64,000 nucleotides of DNA from Saccharicrinis sp963675435 (GCA_963675435.1 OY776216.1:2790001-2854000); one strand, 5' to 3'; counted from the stretch's first letter, positions 9,625 through 18,338 are shown. Notes: generated from the letters alone by a model not told the origin. Program-made: numbers and translations.

Positions 9625-10329
9625 ATGAAAATTCACTGTTTTTTACACGTTGATTTTGAAACACCAGGATATATTATTGATTGGGCGGAGTGGAATGATT
9701 TTGAAGTTTCGTATACTCATATTTATAATAATGATCCATTTCCGGAATTGGAGGATTTTGATATGTTGGTGGTTATGGGCGGACCAATGGGAGTTTATGA
9801 ATATGAAAAATACTCTTGGTTAAAGGAAGAGCAGGATTTTATTAAAAAAGCCATCGATGCAGATAAATATGTGTTAGGTGTTTGTTTGGGTTCCCAACTG
9901 ATTGCAGCAGCATTAGGAGCTAAAGTTTATCCCTCCGGAATTCAGGAAATTGGCTGGTTTAAAATTGAATTATCAGACGAAGGAAATCAACGATGGGGCA
10001 GTTTTGATCCGGAAAATCGTTGGGTAGTTTTGCACTGGCATGGCGATACTTTTGATTTACCTGAAGGTGCTACATTATTAGCTTCATCAGAAGCAACCAA
10101 AAACCAGGCTTTTGCAATAGGCGATAAAGTGTTGGGTCTACAATTTCACATGGAAGCCACACCTGCAACAGCCCGGGGAATGTATAATGTTTTTAAAGAC
10201 GAGTTGGAAGAATTGCATGGACAGGAATACGTGATGTCAGGCAAGGAGATGCTTAAACGTGAAGTGTATTTCCATGATACCAATGCTTTGTTGGAAGCAA
10301 TATTAGATCAATTTGTAGGTAATAATTAG
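9625..10329 (+). CDS. Class I glutamine amidotransferase (GMP synthase-like)
   Basis: Free-standing class I GATase of 234 residues. The nucleophile Cys87 sits in the elbow VLGVCLGSQLIAAALG, and the His175/Glu177 pair in LGLQFHMEATP completes the triad. DMLVVMGGPMGVYEYEKYSWL matches the GMP synthase glutaminase-like family (COG0518), whose substrates are mostly unknown. I chose ATG at 9625 over the TTG one codon upstream. A MetF-like gene follows 54 bp later on the same strand and may be co-transcribed. Confidence 0.88.
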   Translation: MKIHCFLHVDFETPGYIIDWAEWNDFEVSYTHIYNNDPFPELEDFDMLVVMGGPMGVYEYEKYSWLKEEQDFIKKAIDADKYVLGVCLGSQLIAAALGAKVYPSGIQEIGWFKIELSDEGNQRWGSFDPENRWVVLHWHGDTFDLPEGATLLASSEATKNQAFAIGDKVLGLQFHMEATPATARGMYNVFKDELEELHGQEYVMSGKEMLKREVYFHDTNALLEAILDQFVGNN

Positions 10330-10383
10330 TACACAGAGCAAAGAGTAATAACGTAGTACTATTCTCATTATAAAAAAAGAAGG

Positions 10384-11301
10384 ATGTTAAAGGATAAGAT
10401 TATATCAAAAGAGTCAGGAATTTTATTGTATGGATTAACACCACCCAAAATAAAAACAGCAGACGATAAGATAGCTGTAATTGCGCAAAAACAAATTGAG
10501 CGTATAAAAAACATGGATATTGATGGCTTAGTGTTGTATGATATACAGGATGAAACTTCAAGAAATGATTCTCCACGACCTTTTCCTTTTATACCTACAT
10601 TGAGTCCTGACTATTATAGTAACACCTACTTAAGTGAGCTAAATGTTCCTAAGATTATTTATAAAAGTGTAGGTAAGTATAGTGAAGAAGAATTTAAAAA
10701 TTGGCTTAACCAGGAAACCACAAATATAGATTGCTCTGTTTTTGTAGGATCACCATCAAAAGATCAGGTAACAAAGATATCTTTAGGTAATGCATATAAA
10801 ATTAAGCAAGGTGTTGATGCTGATTTGGTGTTGGGAGGCGTAACTATTCCTGAGCGTCATGCCGTAAAAGGAGATGAGCATTTACGATTGTTTAATAAGA
10901 TAGATAAAGGATGTAGTTTTTTTATATCGCAATGCGTGTATAATATCAATAATACTAAGAATTTCCTTTCTGATTATTATTACACATCTGTTGAAAATAA
11001 CAGAGAAATACTACCCATCATATTTACACTAACTCCATGTGGATCTATTAAAACCATGCACTTTATGGAGTGGTTAGGCATTGATATTCCTAATTGGTTG
11101 GTTAATGAACTGAAGCATTCTCATGATATTCTTTCAAAATCTATTGAGATATGTAAAATGATTGCAACAGAGATTGTGCATTTTGCAAAAGAAAAGAATA
11201 TGCCAATCGGATTTAATATTGAAAGTGTTGCCATCAGAAAAGAAGAAATTGAAGCTTCTGTGGAGCTATTAAAAGATGTAAGATCTTTGATGAACGAATA
11301 G
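10384..11301 (+). CDS. Methylenetetrahydrofolate reductase-like (MetF family) protein
   Basis: A TIM-barrel MTHFR-type protein of 305 residues. Recognised from DGLVLYDIQDETSR, RPFPFIPTLSPDYY, VLGGVTIPERHAVKGDEHLR and the barrel strand GCSFFISQCVYN, which resembles the FAD/folate-binding AGADFFITQ segment of MetF. GFNIESVAIRKEEIEASVELL near the C terminus is also characteristic. Sequence is clearly diverged from canonical MetF, so the cofactor and substrate may differ. It lies 54 bp after the amidotransferase and could form a two-gene unit with it. Confidence 0.7.
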   Translation: MLKDKIISKESGILLYGLTPPKIKTADDKIAVIAQKQIERIKNMDIDGLVLYDIQDETSRNDSPRPFPFIPTLSPDYYSNTYLSELNVPKIIYKSVGKYSEEEFKNWLNQETTNIDCSVFVGSPSKDQVTKISLGNAYKIKQGVDADLVLGGVTIPERHAVKGDEHLRLFNKIDKGCSFFISQCVYNINNTKNFLSDYYYTSVENNREILPIIFTLTPCGSIKTMHFMEWLGIDIPNWLVNELKHSHDILSKSIEICKMIATEIVHFAKEKNMPIGFNIESVAIRKEEIEASVELLKDVRSLMNE

Positions 11302-11477
11302 TTTTATATTATAGCTGAAATCAAGGAGGTAAAAAGAAAGAAATCACGGAGTTCTCGAAGACGCTACAATGCTCTCACGCATGAAATTACGAAGAAATTA
11401 AGGCTCTGTGTACCTCTGTGACATACCTCAGTGATCTCTGTGGTAAAAAGAAAGAAAATAAACAAACAAGCAGTATC

Positions 11478-12137
11478 ATGATTAAAAATATTATTAAGTC
11501 AGCATTTTTAGTGGGTTCATTATTTATGCTTGCTAATAATACTGAAGCCCAAAACGGAAAACTTTTTAAAAAATCGAAGTTTAATGGATATGCTTATTCA
11601 AAGCAAACCGGAAAAGTGGATTCCGATTCCCTGTTTCAAACCGGAAAAGGAACGATTATTTTAGATGGTAAAACCATTGGCTATTTAATGAGTAATGAAG
11701 TTTATAAAAACTTTAAACTAAAAGCTCAATTTCGTTGGATTGTAAAGTCTGATCAAAACAAAAAGCGTAATAGTGGATTAATGTATTACGTGGCAAAAGA
11801 CCAGGAAGATGCATTGTGGCCTTCAGGTATTCAGTATCAAATAAAGTCTAATTCAACAGGTAATTTTATTCTATTGAAAAATGTAAGTCTGGCTGTTAAT
11901 GATTCAGTAATAGGACCAGGAGCCAGTATCAATGTAAATCATTTTTCAGATGCAGAAAAAAAACATGGTGAGTGGAACCTGATAGAAATTGAAGCAGAAG
12001 GAGATCATGTAAAACAATATATAAATGGTGTATTGGTAAATGAGGCAACAAAAACATCAGTAACAGAGGGGCGTATTCTATTTCAATACGAAGGTTCGCC
12101 AATTGAATTTAAAGATATAAAAGTAAAGTCTTTATAA
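11478..12137 (+). CDS. Secreted DUF1080 (3-keto-disaccharide hydrolase-like) protein
   Basis: Signal peptide (KNIIKSAFLVGSLFMLANN, cleaved near TEA-QNG) followed by one concanavalin-like DUF1080 domain: GKGTIILDGKTIGYLMSN, NFKLKAQFRWIV, RNSGLMYYVAKDQ, GIQYQIKSN, HGEWNLIEIEAEGD and IEFKDIKVKSL are the usual strands. The frame stays open upstream to a GTG at 11418, but that stretch is the low-complexity CTCTGTG-type repeat, so ATG at 11478 is preferred. Members of the family act on 3-keto-glycosides or bind sugars; the exact role here is unknown. Confidence 0.78.
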   Translation: MIKNIIKSAFLVGSLFMLANNTEAQNGKLFKKSKFNGYAYSKQTGKVDSDSLFQTGKGTIILDGKTIGYLMSNEVYKNFKLKAQFRWIVKSDQNKKRNSGLMYYVAKDQEDALWPSGIQYQIKSNSTGNFILLKNVSLAVNDSVIGPGASINVNHFSDAEKKHGEWNLIEIEAEGDHVKQYINGVLVNEATKTSVTEGRILFQYEGSPIEFKDIKVKSL

Positions 12138-12180
12138 TCCTCAGTCCTCAGCCTACTGTAGTCTGTTAGTTTTTTCTTTA

Positions 12181-12795
12181 ATGAAACATACAAATTCCTT
12201 TCATATTGAAACAATGAAAAGATTATTAAAAAATATTGAGCCTTATATTACTTTGAATCAGGATGAAGTATCGTTACTTGAAAAAACGCTGATAAAGAAA
12301 ACCTACGATAAAAAGGATATTATTTTTGAAAATGGAAAAATTGCCAATGAACTATATTTTGTTTGCAAAGGTTGTGTTCGTTTGTTTTATAATGTAGATG
12401 GTGCTGATAAAACAGCATTCTTTTATACCGAAGGTCAATTTATTTGTGCCGGAGAAAGTTATACATTCAATATACCTGCTATTGAAAACTATCAAGCTGT
12501 TGAACCTACTGTTTTAATTGTATTTAAAAAGCCTGATATTGAAAAGTTAACGCAACAAATACCAAAATTAGAAGTAATTGCCCGAATAGCAGTAGAAAAT
12601 GAACTTATTACAAGTCAAAAGGTAATCGCTTCATTTGTTACCAAATCTCCCGAAGAGCGTTACCTCGATTTACTCAATACTCAAAAGGAACTATTCCAAA
12701 GGGTTCCGCAACAATATATTGCTTCTTTTTTAGGCGTATCTCCAGAAACTTTAAGCAGAATTAAGAATCGGGTTCACAGTAAAAAGCATTCTTGA
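12181..12795 (+). CDS. Crp/Fnr-family transcriptional regulator
   Basis: Protein of 204 residues: an N-terminal cyclic-nucleotide-like beta barrel (KKDIIFENGKIANELYFVCKG, FFYTEGQFICAGESYTF) and a C-terminal helix-turn-helix (VPQQYIASFLGVSPETLSRI), the family's recognition helix. There is no CxxC or N-terminal cysteine cluster as in iron-sulfur FNR, so oxygen sensing by that route is unlikely. An alternative ATG is at 12214. A perfect 20-bp FNR-type palindrome overlaps its stop codon (12789-12808) and precedes the next gene, implying direct control of the reductase downstream. Confidence 0.9.
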   Translation: MKHTNSFHIETMKRLLKNIEPYITLNQDEVSLLEKTLIKKTYDKKDIIFENGKIANELYFVCKGCVRLFYNVDGADKTAFFYTEGQFICAGESYTFNIPAIENYQAVEPTVLIVFKKPDIEKLTQQIPKLEVIARIAVENELITSQKVIASFVTKSPEERYLDLLNTQKELFQRVPQQYIASFLGVSPETLSRIKNRVHSKKHS

Positions 12796-12808
12796 CGATC
12801 GTCAAGAA
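12789..12808. promoter_or_regulatory. FNR/Crp-type operator, perfect 20-bp palindrome
   Basis: TTCTTGACGATCGTCAAGAA is a perfect palindrome containing the FNR/FixK-type half-sites TTGAC-N4-GTCAA. It overlaps the crp-like stop codon. Its centre is 29.5 bp upstream of the minus-7 element at 12828, i.e. about -43 from the predicted start site, close to the class II activator position (-41.5). Confidence 0.75.
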
Positions 12809-12827
12809 AATATACGCATACATACGC

Positions 12828-12835
12828 TAACTTTG
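12828..12835 (+). promoter_or_regulatory. Minus-7 promoter element (TAACTTTG)
   Basis: TAACTTTG fits the Bacteroidetes TAnnTTTG element. No minus-33 TTTG is present at the usual 19-21 bp distance; the FNR-type palindrome occupies that area, as expected for an activator-dependent promoter. It would drive the reductase gene at 12948. Confidence 0.6.
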
Positions 12836-12947
12836 CTGTTATACATAAAACAAAGGTAAAACAAGCCATAAAGATTAATGGATTACGCACAAGGTTAATT
12901 GTTTTACAGGCGCGTTTCATGTGGTTATAAATTATAATGTCAAACAG

Positions 12948-13808
12948 ATGAAAAAAGTATTAGTAGCAGGGGCAACAGGGTATTTGGGGCAGTATTTAGT
13001 TCAAGAGCTTAAGAATAGAGGATTTTGGGTAAGAGTTTTAATCAGAAAAGAAGCTCAAAAGGATGTGTTTAAATCAGTTGACGATTTTTTTATTGGTGAG
13101 ATAACGCGACCTGAAAGCATTCAGGGAGTAACAAAAGATGTGGATTGGGTATTTTCATCCATTGGTATCACTCGTCAGAAAGATGGATTAACTTATATGG
13201 ATGTTGACTATCAGGGCAATTCCAACTTATTAAAAGAGGCTATAAAAGAAAAAGTTGAGTCTTTCCTTTATATTTCAGCCATTAACGGTGATAAATTAAG
13301 GCACCTGAAAATATTTGAAGCCAAAGAGCGATTTGTTGATGAATTAAAAGAATCAGGTATCCATTATTGTGTATTACGACCTAATGGATTTTTCTCCGAT
13401 ATGAAAGACTTTCTTAATATGGCCAATGGTGGAAGAGTATACCTGTTTGGCGATGGCACATTTAGGTTAAATCCTATTCATGGAGCAGATTTGGCAAAAG
13501 TGTGTGTGGATGATGTAATGAATGGCGTTAAGGAAGAAACAGTTGGGGGTGTTGATATTTTTACTCAGAATGAATTAGCTGAAATAGCATTAAAAGCATG
13601 GGGTAAACCAGTTAAAATTACTCACCTTCCGGATTGGACCAGACGATTTACAATTGGATTATTGAGAACTTTTACCTCATCAAAAACATACGGGCCAATT
13701 GAGTTTTTTTTAACCGCTATGGCGTCTGATAACATAGCAAATCAATATGGAAGTCATAAACTTGAGGATTTTTTTAAACAAGAGGTACAAAAAATAAAGC
13801 ATAAGTAA
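12948..13808 (+). CDS. NAD(P)-binding atypical SDR (NmrA/NAD-epimerase-like)
   Basis: Protein of 286 residues with an N-terminal Rossmann motif VLVAGATGYLGQYLVQEL, then VDWVFSSIGITRQ, VDYQGNSNLLKEA, FLYISAIN and YCVLRPNGFFSDM, the pattern of atypical SDRs of the NmrA/complex-I-39-kDa type. ATG at 12948 is chosen because the glycine-rich motif follows at once; the frame extends to a GTG at 12921. It is 152 bp downstream of the Crp/Fnr gene and preceded by an FNR-type box, so it is likely induced by that regulator. Substrate unknown. Confidence 0.85.
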   Translation: MKKVLVAGATGYLGQYLVQELKNRGFWVRVLIRKEAQKDVFKSVDDFFIGEITRPESIQGVTKDVDWVFSSIGITRQKDGLTYMDVDYQGNSNLLKEAIKEKVESFLYISAINGDKLRHLKIFEAKERFVDELKESGIHYCVLRPNGFFSDMKDFLNMANGGRVYLFGDGTFRLNPIHGADLAKVCVDDVMNGVKEETVGGVDIFTQNELAEIALKAWGKPVKITHLPDWTRRFTIGLLRTFTSSKTYGPIEFFLTAMASDNIANQYGSHKLEDFFKQEVQKIKHK

Positions 13809-13887
13809 ACTCTGTTAGAATAAACAATAGATATGGTTATATCCCAATGATCTTTATTAATTAAGGTATAATTGAATATTTCCATAT

Positions 13888-14158
13888 GCATGGCCTTAAT
13901 GTACTTACCCTATGCACTCTACACTCATCTCTCCGCATGCCTCATTCTGCCATTCATCAATTGTAAATAACTTTTTACCCCAATATTGAAACCTTTGACT
14001 TTTAAAACTGTATATTCGATCTGTGATTATAAATAACGGAATAATAAGGCACATAGTAAATATAAACGTAAGTTAATGACGCTTACAACACCCAAATGGC
14101 TATGTATACGTAATATAATGACGGATACATTTGTTAAGGTGGACATAGTTATTAGTTG
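13888..14158. repeat. ~270-bp direct repeat, copy A
   Basis: First of three near-identical copies (others 21182-21452 and 24462-24767). It runs from GCATGGCCTTAATG to ATTAGTTG. It has a pyrimidine-rich 5' part (CTCTACACTCATCTCTCC), a promoter-like middle (TATATTCG downstream of CTTTGAC), and a 3' part with a hairpin ATGTATACGT / ACGGATACAT. Downstream sequence differs completely between the copies. No protein is encoded. The stretch 13809-13887 before it holds nothing recognisable. Confidence 0.95.
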
Positions 14159-14188
14159 GCGTGCATTGCGAGAAACATCCTACATAAA

Positions 14189-14593
14189 ATGAAACATTTA
14201 ATATTAATAGTTGGATTTTTGATTTCTGTTACTTGTTTTGGACAAGTAGATAGCGACTGTGATTCGGTGTACAATTTTGTCGATAAAATGCCAGAATATG
14301 AGAATGGATTTAGTGGATTATCTGATTATTTACATAAAGAATTAATTCCTATTCTAGCTAACTGCATCGAAAGGGATAGTTCATTAATTGCAAGCATGTA
14401 TCTAACTTTGACAATTAACAAAGATGGTAATGTGGTTGATGTTGTTTTTAATAGAATTAATGCAACTGACCAGTGCAAAAGTGATTTAAAGGACAAAATG
14501 TTGACAATGCCTCAATGGACTCCGGGGAAATTAGAAGGAAAACCGGTTTGTTGTAAATTTCCTTGGCCGATAAGTTGTATAATGTGGCAATAG
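14189..14593 (+). CDS. Secreted TonB C-terminal-like small protein
   Basis: Protein of 134 residues with signal peptide (HLILIVGFLISVTCFGQ) and a C-terminal region resembling the TonB_C fold: ASMYLTLTINKDGNVVDVVF and MPQWTPGKLEGKPVCCKF are the strand patterns of that domain. There is no TM anchor or proline-rich linker, so it is not a functional TonB. ATG at 14189 is preferred to upstream starts because the signal peptide begins there. It is the first gene after repeat copy A and sits 15 bp before a phosphatase-like gene. Function unknown. Confidence 0.7.
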   Translation: MKHLILIVGFLISVTCFGQVDSDCDSVYNFVDKMPEYENGFSGLSDYLHKELIPILANCIERDSSLIASMYLTLTINKDGNVVDVVFNRINATDQCKSDLKDKMLTMPQWTPGKLEGKPVCCKFPWPISCIMWQ

Positions 14594-14608
14594 ATTAATA
14601 AAAAGAAA

Positions 14609-14956
14609 TTGGATAAGAGTACGAAAAAAATACTTTTTGTTTGTACAATCAATCGAATGAGGAGTGCAACAGCTAACGAAATCTATAAGGATGATTCAAG
14701 ATTTATTGTTAAATCCGCAGGAACTGACTCAGGAGCAGCCACTGTGCTAACAAGAGAATTGCTTGATTGGGCAGATTCTGTGATTGTAATGGAAAAGCAT
14801 CATAGAAACAGCATTAGAAAATCATATCCTGACATTTATAGAAATAAAAAGATTGTTTGTCTGTATATTCCTGATGAGTATGATTATATGCAGCCTGAAT
14901 TGATTTCTATTTTGAGAATGAAATTTGAGGATATTTATAAACTAGGATTATTATAA
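14609..14956 (+). CDS. Low-molecular-weight protein-tyrosine-phosphatase-like protein
   Basis: Protein of 115 residues starting with TTG (MDKSTKKILFVCTINRMRS). The active-site P-loop C-x5-R is present as Cys12-TINRM-Arg18, followed by SATANEIY and SAGTDS as in LMW-PTPs and arsenate reductases. The C-terminal general-acid loop normally DPY is not obvious; CLYIPDEYDYM may supply the aspartate. It is shorter than typical LMW-PTPs (~150). It ends 9 bp before the IS66 element and is followed, across that IS, by a small membrane protein, so the three genes after repeat copy A were probably one unit. Confidence 0.75.
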   Translation: MDKSTKKILFVCTINRMRSATANEIYKDDSRFIVKSAGTDSGAATVLTRELLDWADSVIVMEKHHRNSIRKSYPDIYRNKKIVCLYIPDEYDYMQPELISILRMKFEDIYKLGLL

Positions 14957-15050
14957 AGTTGGATTGTAAGCGTCTCCACAATGGCGTATAGTTTTATGTG
15001 ATAAAACTTTGAAGCTTTGTATCCATATTTCTCACATCAAAGGATACATT

Positions 15051-15413
15051 ATGATTTTTAATTTCACAGAGGATACACGTTTTTACTTTTTTTGCGAGCC
15101 AGTCGACATGCGAAAAGGAATTCATTCACTTTATCACCTGGTAAAAATATCAGGAAATATGAATGCGCTCAATGGCGATGGGTATGTCTTCATTGGCAAG
15201 ACACGTAAATCTATCAAGGTACTACGATGGCAAAGGGAAGGATTTGTTCTTTATAACAAAAAGCTGGAATTAGGATGTTATACGCTACCACAACAACTAA
15301 GAAAAGGTGCTTTTATTGAGCTTGAACATGATATTTTAGACAAAATGGTTAATGCCATAAAACACAAAAGTAGCTCTAACGAATTACGGATAAAAGCCCA
15401 GTTAACTCTTTGA
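15051..15413 (+). CDS. tnpB: IS66 accessory protein TnpB
   Basis: Protein of 120 residues of the IS66 Orf2 family: CEPVDMRKGIHSLYHLV, DGYVFIGKTRKSIKVLRWQ and GFVLYNKKLELGCYTLP are the conserved blocks. The ATG at 15051 is preferred to the earlier in-frame start, which would include the IS end. It is required with TnpC for transposition in characterised IS66 elements. Confidence 0.9.
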   Translation: MIFNFTEDTRFYFFCEPVDMRKGIHSLYHLVKISGNMNALNGDGYVFIGKTRKSIKVLRWQREGFVLYNKKLELGCYTLPQQLRKGAFIELEHDILDKMVNAIKHKSSSNELRIKAQLTL

Positions 15414-15487
15414 TATAGAGAGATTAAAGATGGAAGATAGTATGATTTTCTTATGGTAAAACCGCACTTTTTTTGTATCTTTATGTC

Positions 15488-16936
15488 ATGACAGACAAGG
15501 AGTTAGTGGCTTTTTTTAAGGAGCAAAATGCAAAGTTAATGAGTACCGTAGAAGAACTTACTAAAGAGTTGACTGCATTAAAAGCAGCGATTCTGGAGAA
15601 GGATAAAGGTGCTGAAAAGCTGAAGCGCTTTGCACAGATTAACCTTCCTAAAAATACCGAAAAACGCAAGAATACAACATCTGTACCTGCGAATACACCT
15701 AAGGCTCCTACTCCCAAACAAAGAGGTAATAATGGAGCCAAAAGAAAAGTATATGATAATATCGAAGAGCTTGTAGAAGATGTTATGCCTTCCGATGCTA
15801 GCTTTGACGAAAAGGCTGCCGTTTACCTGTTTTATCGCGATGTGATAAGGTATGAGTATATTCCACCCCGTCTTATCAAACATATTTACCACTGTAAAAA
15901 ATATAGAATGGGCGATGATTTTTTCGAAGGCAAAGCCCCTATGACACCTTTCATGAATTCTAATTTTGACAGTTCATTGCTGGCACACCTGATTCAACAA
16001 AGATATGTGTACGGCTTACCAGTTGAACGCATCATGAAATACCTAAATGAGATGGGCATTGACATTCCAAAGGCAACCACTCATGGATTAATTGAAAAAT
16101 CAGCAGGGTTACTTGATAGATTAATGCCAGTACTCAAAAATGCTATTTTAGCTGATTCCTACATTCATTTTGATGAAACCTACCACACTATATTAGGTGG
16201 TGATAAAGGAAGTCGCAAGGGTTATTTTTGGAGTGCTTTTTCTCACCAAAACAATTTAATACAGTTCATTTATGAAAGTGGTTCACGAAGTAAGACGGTC
16301 TTCACTAATTATCTACCGAAGGATTATAAAGGTGTTGTACAGACTGATGGATATAGTTCATACAAAGTTTTAGAAGGATGGGATTATCCCAAAGCAATAC
16401 GCTTAGGTTGTGTTCAACATTGCAAAAGAAAATTTATAGAGATCGGGGAACAACCCGAAGCTCTCGAAGTTATTAACCTATACAATCAATTTTATAGTAT
16501 CCGAAAGAAAAAACCAAAAGAAAAATGGAAAGAAGCTTCGCTAAAAGTATATATGAAGTTAGAAAAGAAACTCAGGGATATAGAAAAAGATCCTGAGATA
16601 TTGCCGAACCACATATTAGCTAAAGCTACAGCTTACTGTCTGAATGAATTAGAGTCCATTTACAACATTATCATATCTACCGAATACGATCTGGACAATA
16701 ATATAATTGAACGACCTATGCGCTATATCAGCATTAGTCGTCGTAATTCGCTTTTTTGTGGTTCTAATGCTGGTGCCAGTAGAACTGCTATTCTTTATTC
16801 TCTAGCTATTTCATGCAGATTGAATAATATAAATACATTTTCCTATTTCAAGGATGTAATGCAGCGTTTGGCAGAAAGTCCAAAGATGACAAGTGAACAA
16901 ATCCGAAACCTACTTCCAGATAGATGGGCTGAATAA
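15488..16936 (+). CDS. tnpC: IS66 transposase TnpC
   Basis: Transposase of 482 residues: an N-terminal coiled coil (ELTKELTALKAAILEKDK), a basic linker, and an IS66 DDE domain with HFDETYHTI, QTDGYSSYKVLEGW and the C-terminal glutamate region DNNIIERPMRYISISRRNSLFCG. It appears complete, so the element may still be active. A hairpin terminator follows. Confidence 0.92.
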   Translation: MTDKELVAFFKEQNAKLMSTVEELTKELTALKAAILEKDKGAEKLKRFAQINLPKNTEKRKNTTSVPANTPKAPTPKQRGNNGAKRKVYDNIEELVEDVMPSDASFDEKAAVYLFYRDVIRYEYIPPRLIKHIYHCKKYRMGDDFFEGKAPMTPFMNSNFDSSLLAHLIQQRYVYGLPVERIMKYLNEMGIDIPKATTHGLIEKSAGLLDRLMPVLKNAILADSYIHFDETYHTILGGDKGSRKGYFWSAFSHQNNLIQFIYESGSRSKTVFTNYLPKDYKGVVQTDGYSSYKVLEGWDYPKAIRLGCVQHCKRKFIEIGEQPEALEVINLYNQFYSIRKKKPKEKWKEASLKVYMKLEKKLRDIEKDPEILPNHILAKATAYCLNELESIYNIIISTEYDLDNNIIERPMRYISISRRNSLFCGSNAGASRTAILYSLAISCRLNNINTFSYFKDVMQRLAESPKMTSEQIRNLLPDRWAE

Positions 16937-16947
16937 AAGTAAAAAAC

Positions 16948-16986
16948 GCCCCATCAAATTAATAAATCTGATGGGGCATTTTTTTG
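16948..16986 (+). terminator. Rho-independent terminator of IS66 element 1
   Basis: GCCCCATCA and TGATGGGGC form a perfect 9-bp stem with a 12-nt AT-rich loop, followed by a run of seven T. It lies 12 bp after tnpC. Confidence 0.85.
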
Positions 16987-17013
16987 AAGGGGGGGTATGC
17001 GGAGACGGTTACG

Positions 17014-17220
17014 TTGGATTTAGCTGATAAAATAGGACAGATTTTATGGTATGGTATCCCTTTTACTCCATTGATTACAATACCTATAACTTGGCGGTTC
17101 GTGAAAAAGAAGTGGTACGTACGGATTATTATTGGATTACTAATCGCATTTGGATTATCAATTCTTTTATATGGATTAAGTCTTGCAATTATTTTTAGAA
17201 ATGGAATGGGGCCGACATAA
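17014..17220 (+). CDS. Small two-TM membrane protein whose 5' end is displaced by IS66
   Basis: Protein of 68 residues (MDLADKIGQILWYGIPF...) with two hydrophobic segments, residues ~10-28 and ~38-60. The likely start is the TTG inside the IS target duplication at 17014; the same TTG also exists at 14959 directly after the phosphatase gene. Without the IS the gene would start 2 bp after the phosphatase stop, so the two were probably translationally coupled. The reading frame is intact but is now cut off from its upstream promoter. Function unknown. Confidence 0.55.
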   Translation: MDLADKIGQILWYGIPFTPLITIPITWRFVKKKWYVRIIIGLLIAFGLSILLYGLSLAIIFRNGMGPT

Positions 17221-17232
17221 AAACAACGACAC

Positions 17233-17358
17233 GCCAACACGCAATATACGTAAGCCGGGGGATGTGGGTAATTTAAACTTTTGTACATTTAATGAAAATT
17301 GTAACGGTTTGATAAGTTTGAGCTCCGAAGTTCCGGCCTCCGCATATTGCCACCGTTG
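17233..17358. repeat. Cassette-end structured repeat a (attC-like)
   Basis: Left arm GCCAACACGCAATATACG-TAAGCCGG pairs with right arm CCGGCCTCC-GCATATTGC over ~18 bp, leaving a ~80-nt loop, and the right arm ends in CCGTTG. The same arms and a related loop (GTAACGGTTTGATAAG) occur in element b at 22876 and more weakly in d at 27546. It lies just after the small membrane protein gene and before unrelated sequence. Confidence 0.65.
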
Positions 17359-17655
17359 TATGCAAGGCTGAAAGACCGAAACAGTCATTGAAACTTGATT
17401 GTAAGATTTGAAAAATAGAAATGAAAATATCGTCTCATTTATTAAAGGTTGGTGCAAGAAAAAATTAGTTTTTGCCAGCCCGCTTCTGCACTTCGTGACA
17501 GTTAGGGAAGCCCACACACATTGCACACATTTACTCACAAGTATTTCTATTTTTAAAGGTGTTCGTGATTTTCAATTGCAAATCGCACAAGCCTATCCAC
17601 AGACCGAAATTTGCAAAAGAGTGCAATTTTTGCCAACGCTCAAAACACTGCTGAT
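17359..17655. other. Non-coding gap before phosphoesterase pseudogene
   Basis: No gene seen. The segment CTTCGTGACAGTTAGGGAAG at ~17494 resembles the loop of structured repeat d (CGTGTAACTTGACAGGGAAG at ~27613), and the region ends TTTTTGCCAACGCTC. It may therefore be a further diverged member of the cassette-end repeat family, but I could not define its arms. Confidence 0.3.
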
Positions 17656-18315
17656 ATGAAACGACTCTTTGCTATCGAAGATATTCATGGATGTTTTGAT
17701 CCTTTTAAAGAATTAGTTGAGGGTAAAATCTAACTAGACAAAGATGATAAGCTTATTTTGTTAGGTGACTATATTGACCGAGGAAATAATAGTATAGAGG
17801 TTGTTGATTACATAATCGAACTTCAAGAAAAAGGATTTGATATTGTCCCACTAATGGGAAATCATGAATCTTTGTTACTCGGTGCTTTAGAAAATGAAAA
17901 GAGTGTTTCAAAATGGATTCAAAACGGAGGCAGTGAAACACTAAAAAGTTTTGAAATTACTTCCATAAAAAATATTGACTCAAAATATATTTCGTTTTTC
18001 AATGAATTGAAACATTATTATTCTTCGGGTGTTTTTCTTTTTGTTCATGCTGGTTTTAATGATAATGTAGTTAACCCATTTACAGATTTTTATTCAATGC
18101 TATGGAAATGTAAAGAGTCTTACAATAATCCTTTACTAGCTGATAAAACAGTAGTTCATGCACATAATCTTATAAGTGCAGTTAAATGTCATGATAGAGT
18201 TAAATCTAAACATAGTGTGATTAATATTGATACTGGTTGTGTATATAAAGATAAAGATGGTTTTGGAAGACTTACAGCATATGAATGTAATGATGGAAGA
18301 ATACTTTTTGTTTAA
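17656..18315 (+). pseudogene. Calcineurin-like serine/threonine phosphoesterase, in-frame stop
   Basis: A PPP-type metallophosphoesterase. The ATG at 17656 gives MKRLFAIEDIHGCFDPF (metal-binding DxH motif) and the frame then hits TAA at 17731-17733. It resumes in the same frame with DDKLILLGDYIDRGNNSIE (GDxxDRG), PLMGNHESLLLGAL (GNHE) and FLFVHAGFN; VVHAHN supplies the last metal-binding histidine. All catalytic motifs are otherwise intact, so a single nonsense mutation separates codons 1-25 from the rest. No alternative start upstream of the GDYIDRG motif would include the DxH motif, so the product is probably inactive. Confidence 0.8.
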
Positions 18316-18338
18316 AGTGATTTTATAAGTATATTCGT

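Larger units (their letters stand above)
14966..17012 (+). mobile_element. IS66-family element 1 (2047 bp)
   Basis: Ends read GTAAGCGTCTCCAC (left) and, inverted, GTAACCGTCTCCGC (right). It is flanked by an exact 8-bp target duplication GTTGGATT (14958-14965 and 17013-17020), as expected for IS66. It carries tnpB and tnpC but no recognisable tnpA. It lies at the start codon of a small membrane protein gene; because the duplication includes TTGGATT, the TTG start codon is restored on the right side. Confidence 0.95.

Noticed and set aside
11418..11477. Upstream start of the DUF1080 protein
   Set aside because: This stretch is CTCTGTG-type repeat text and the signal peptide begins at 11478.
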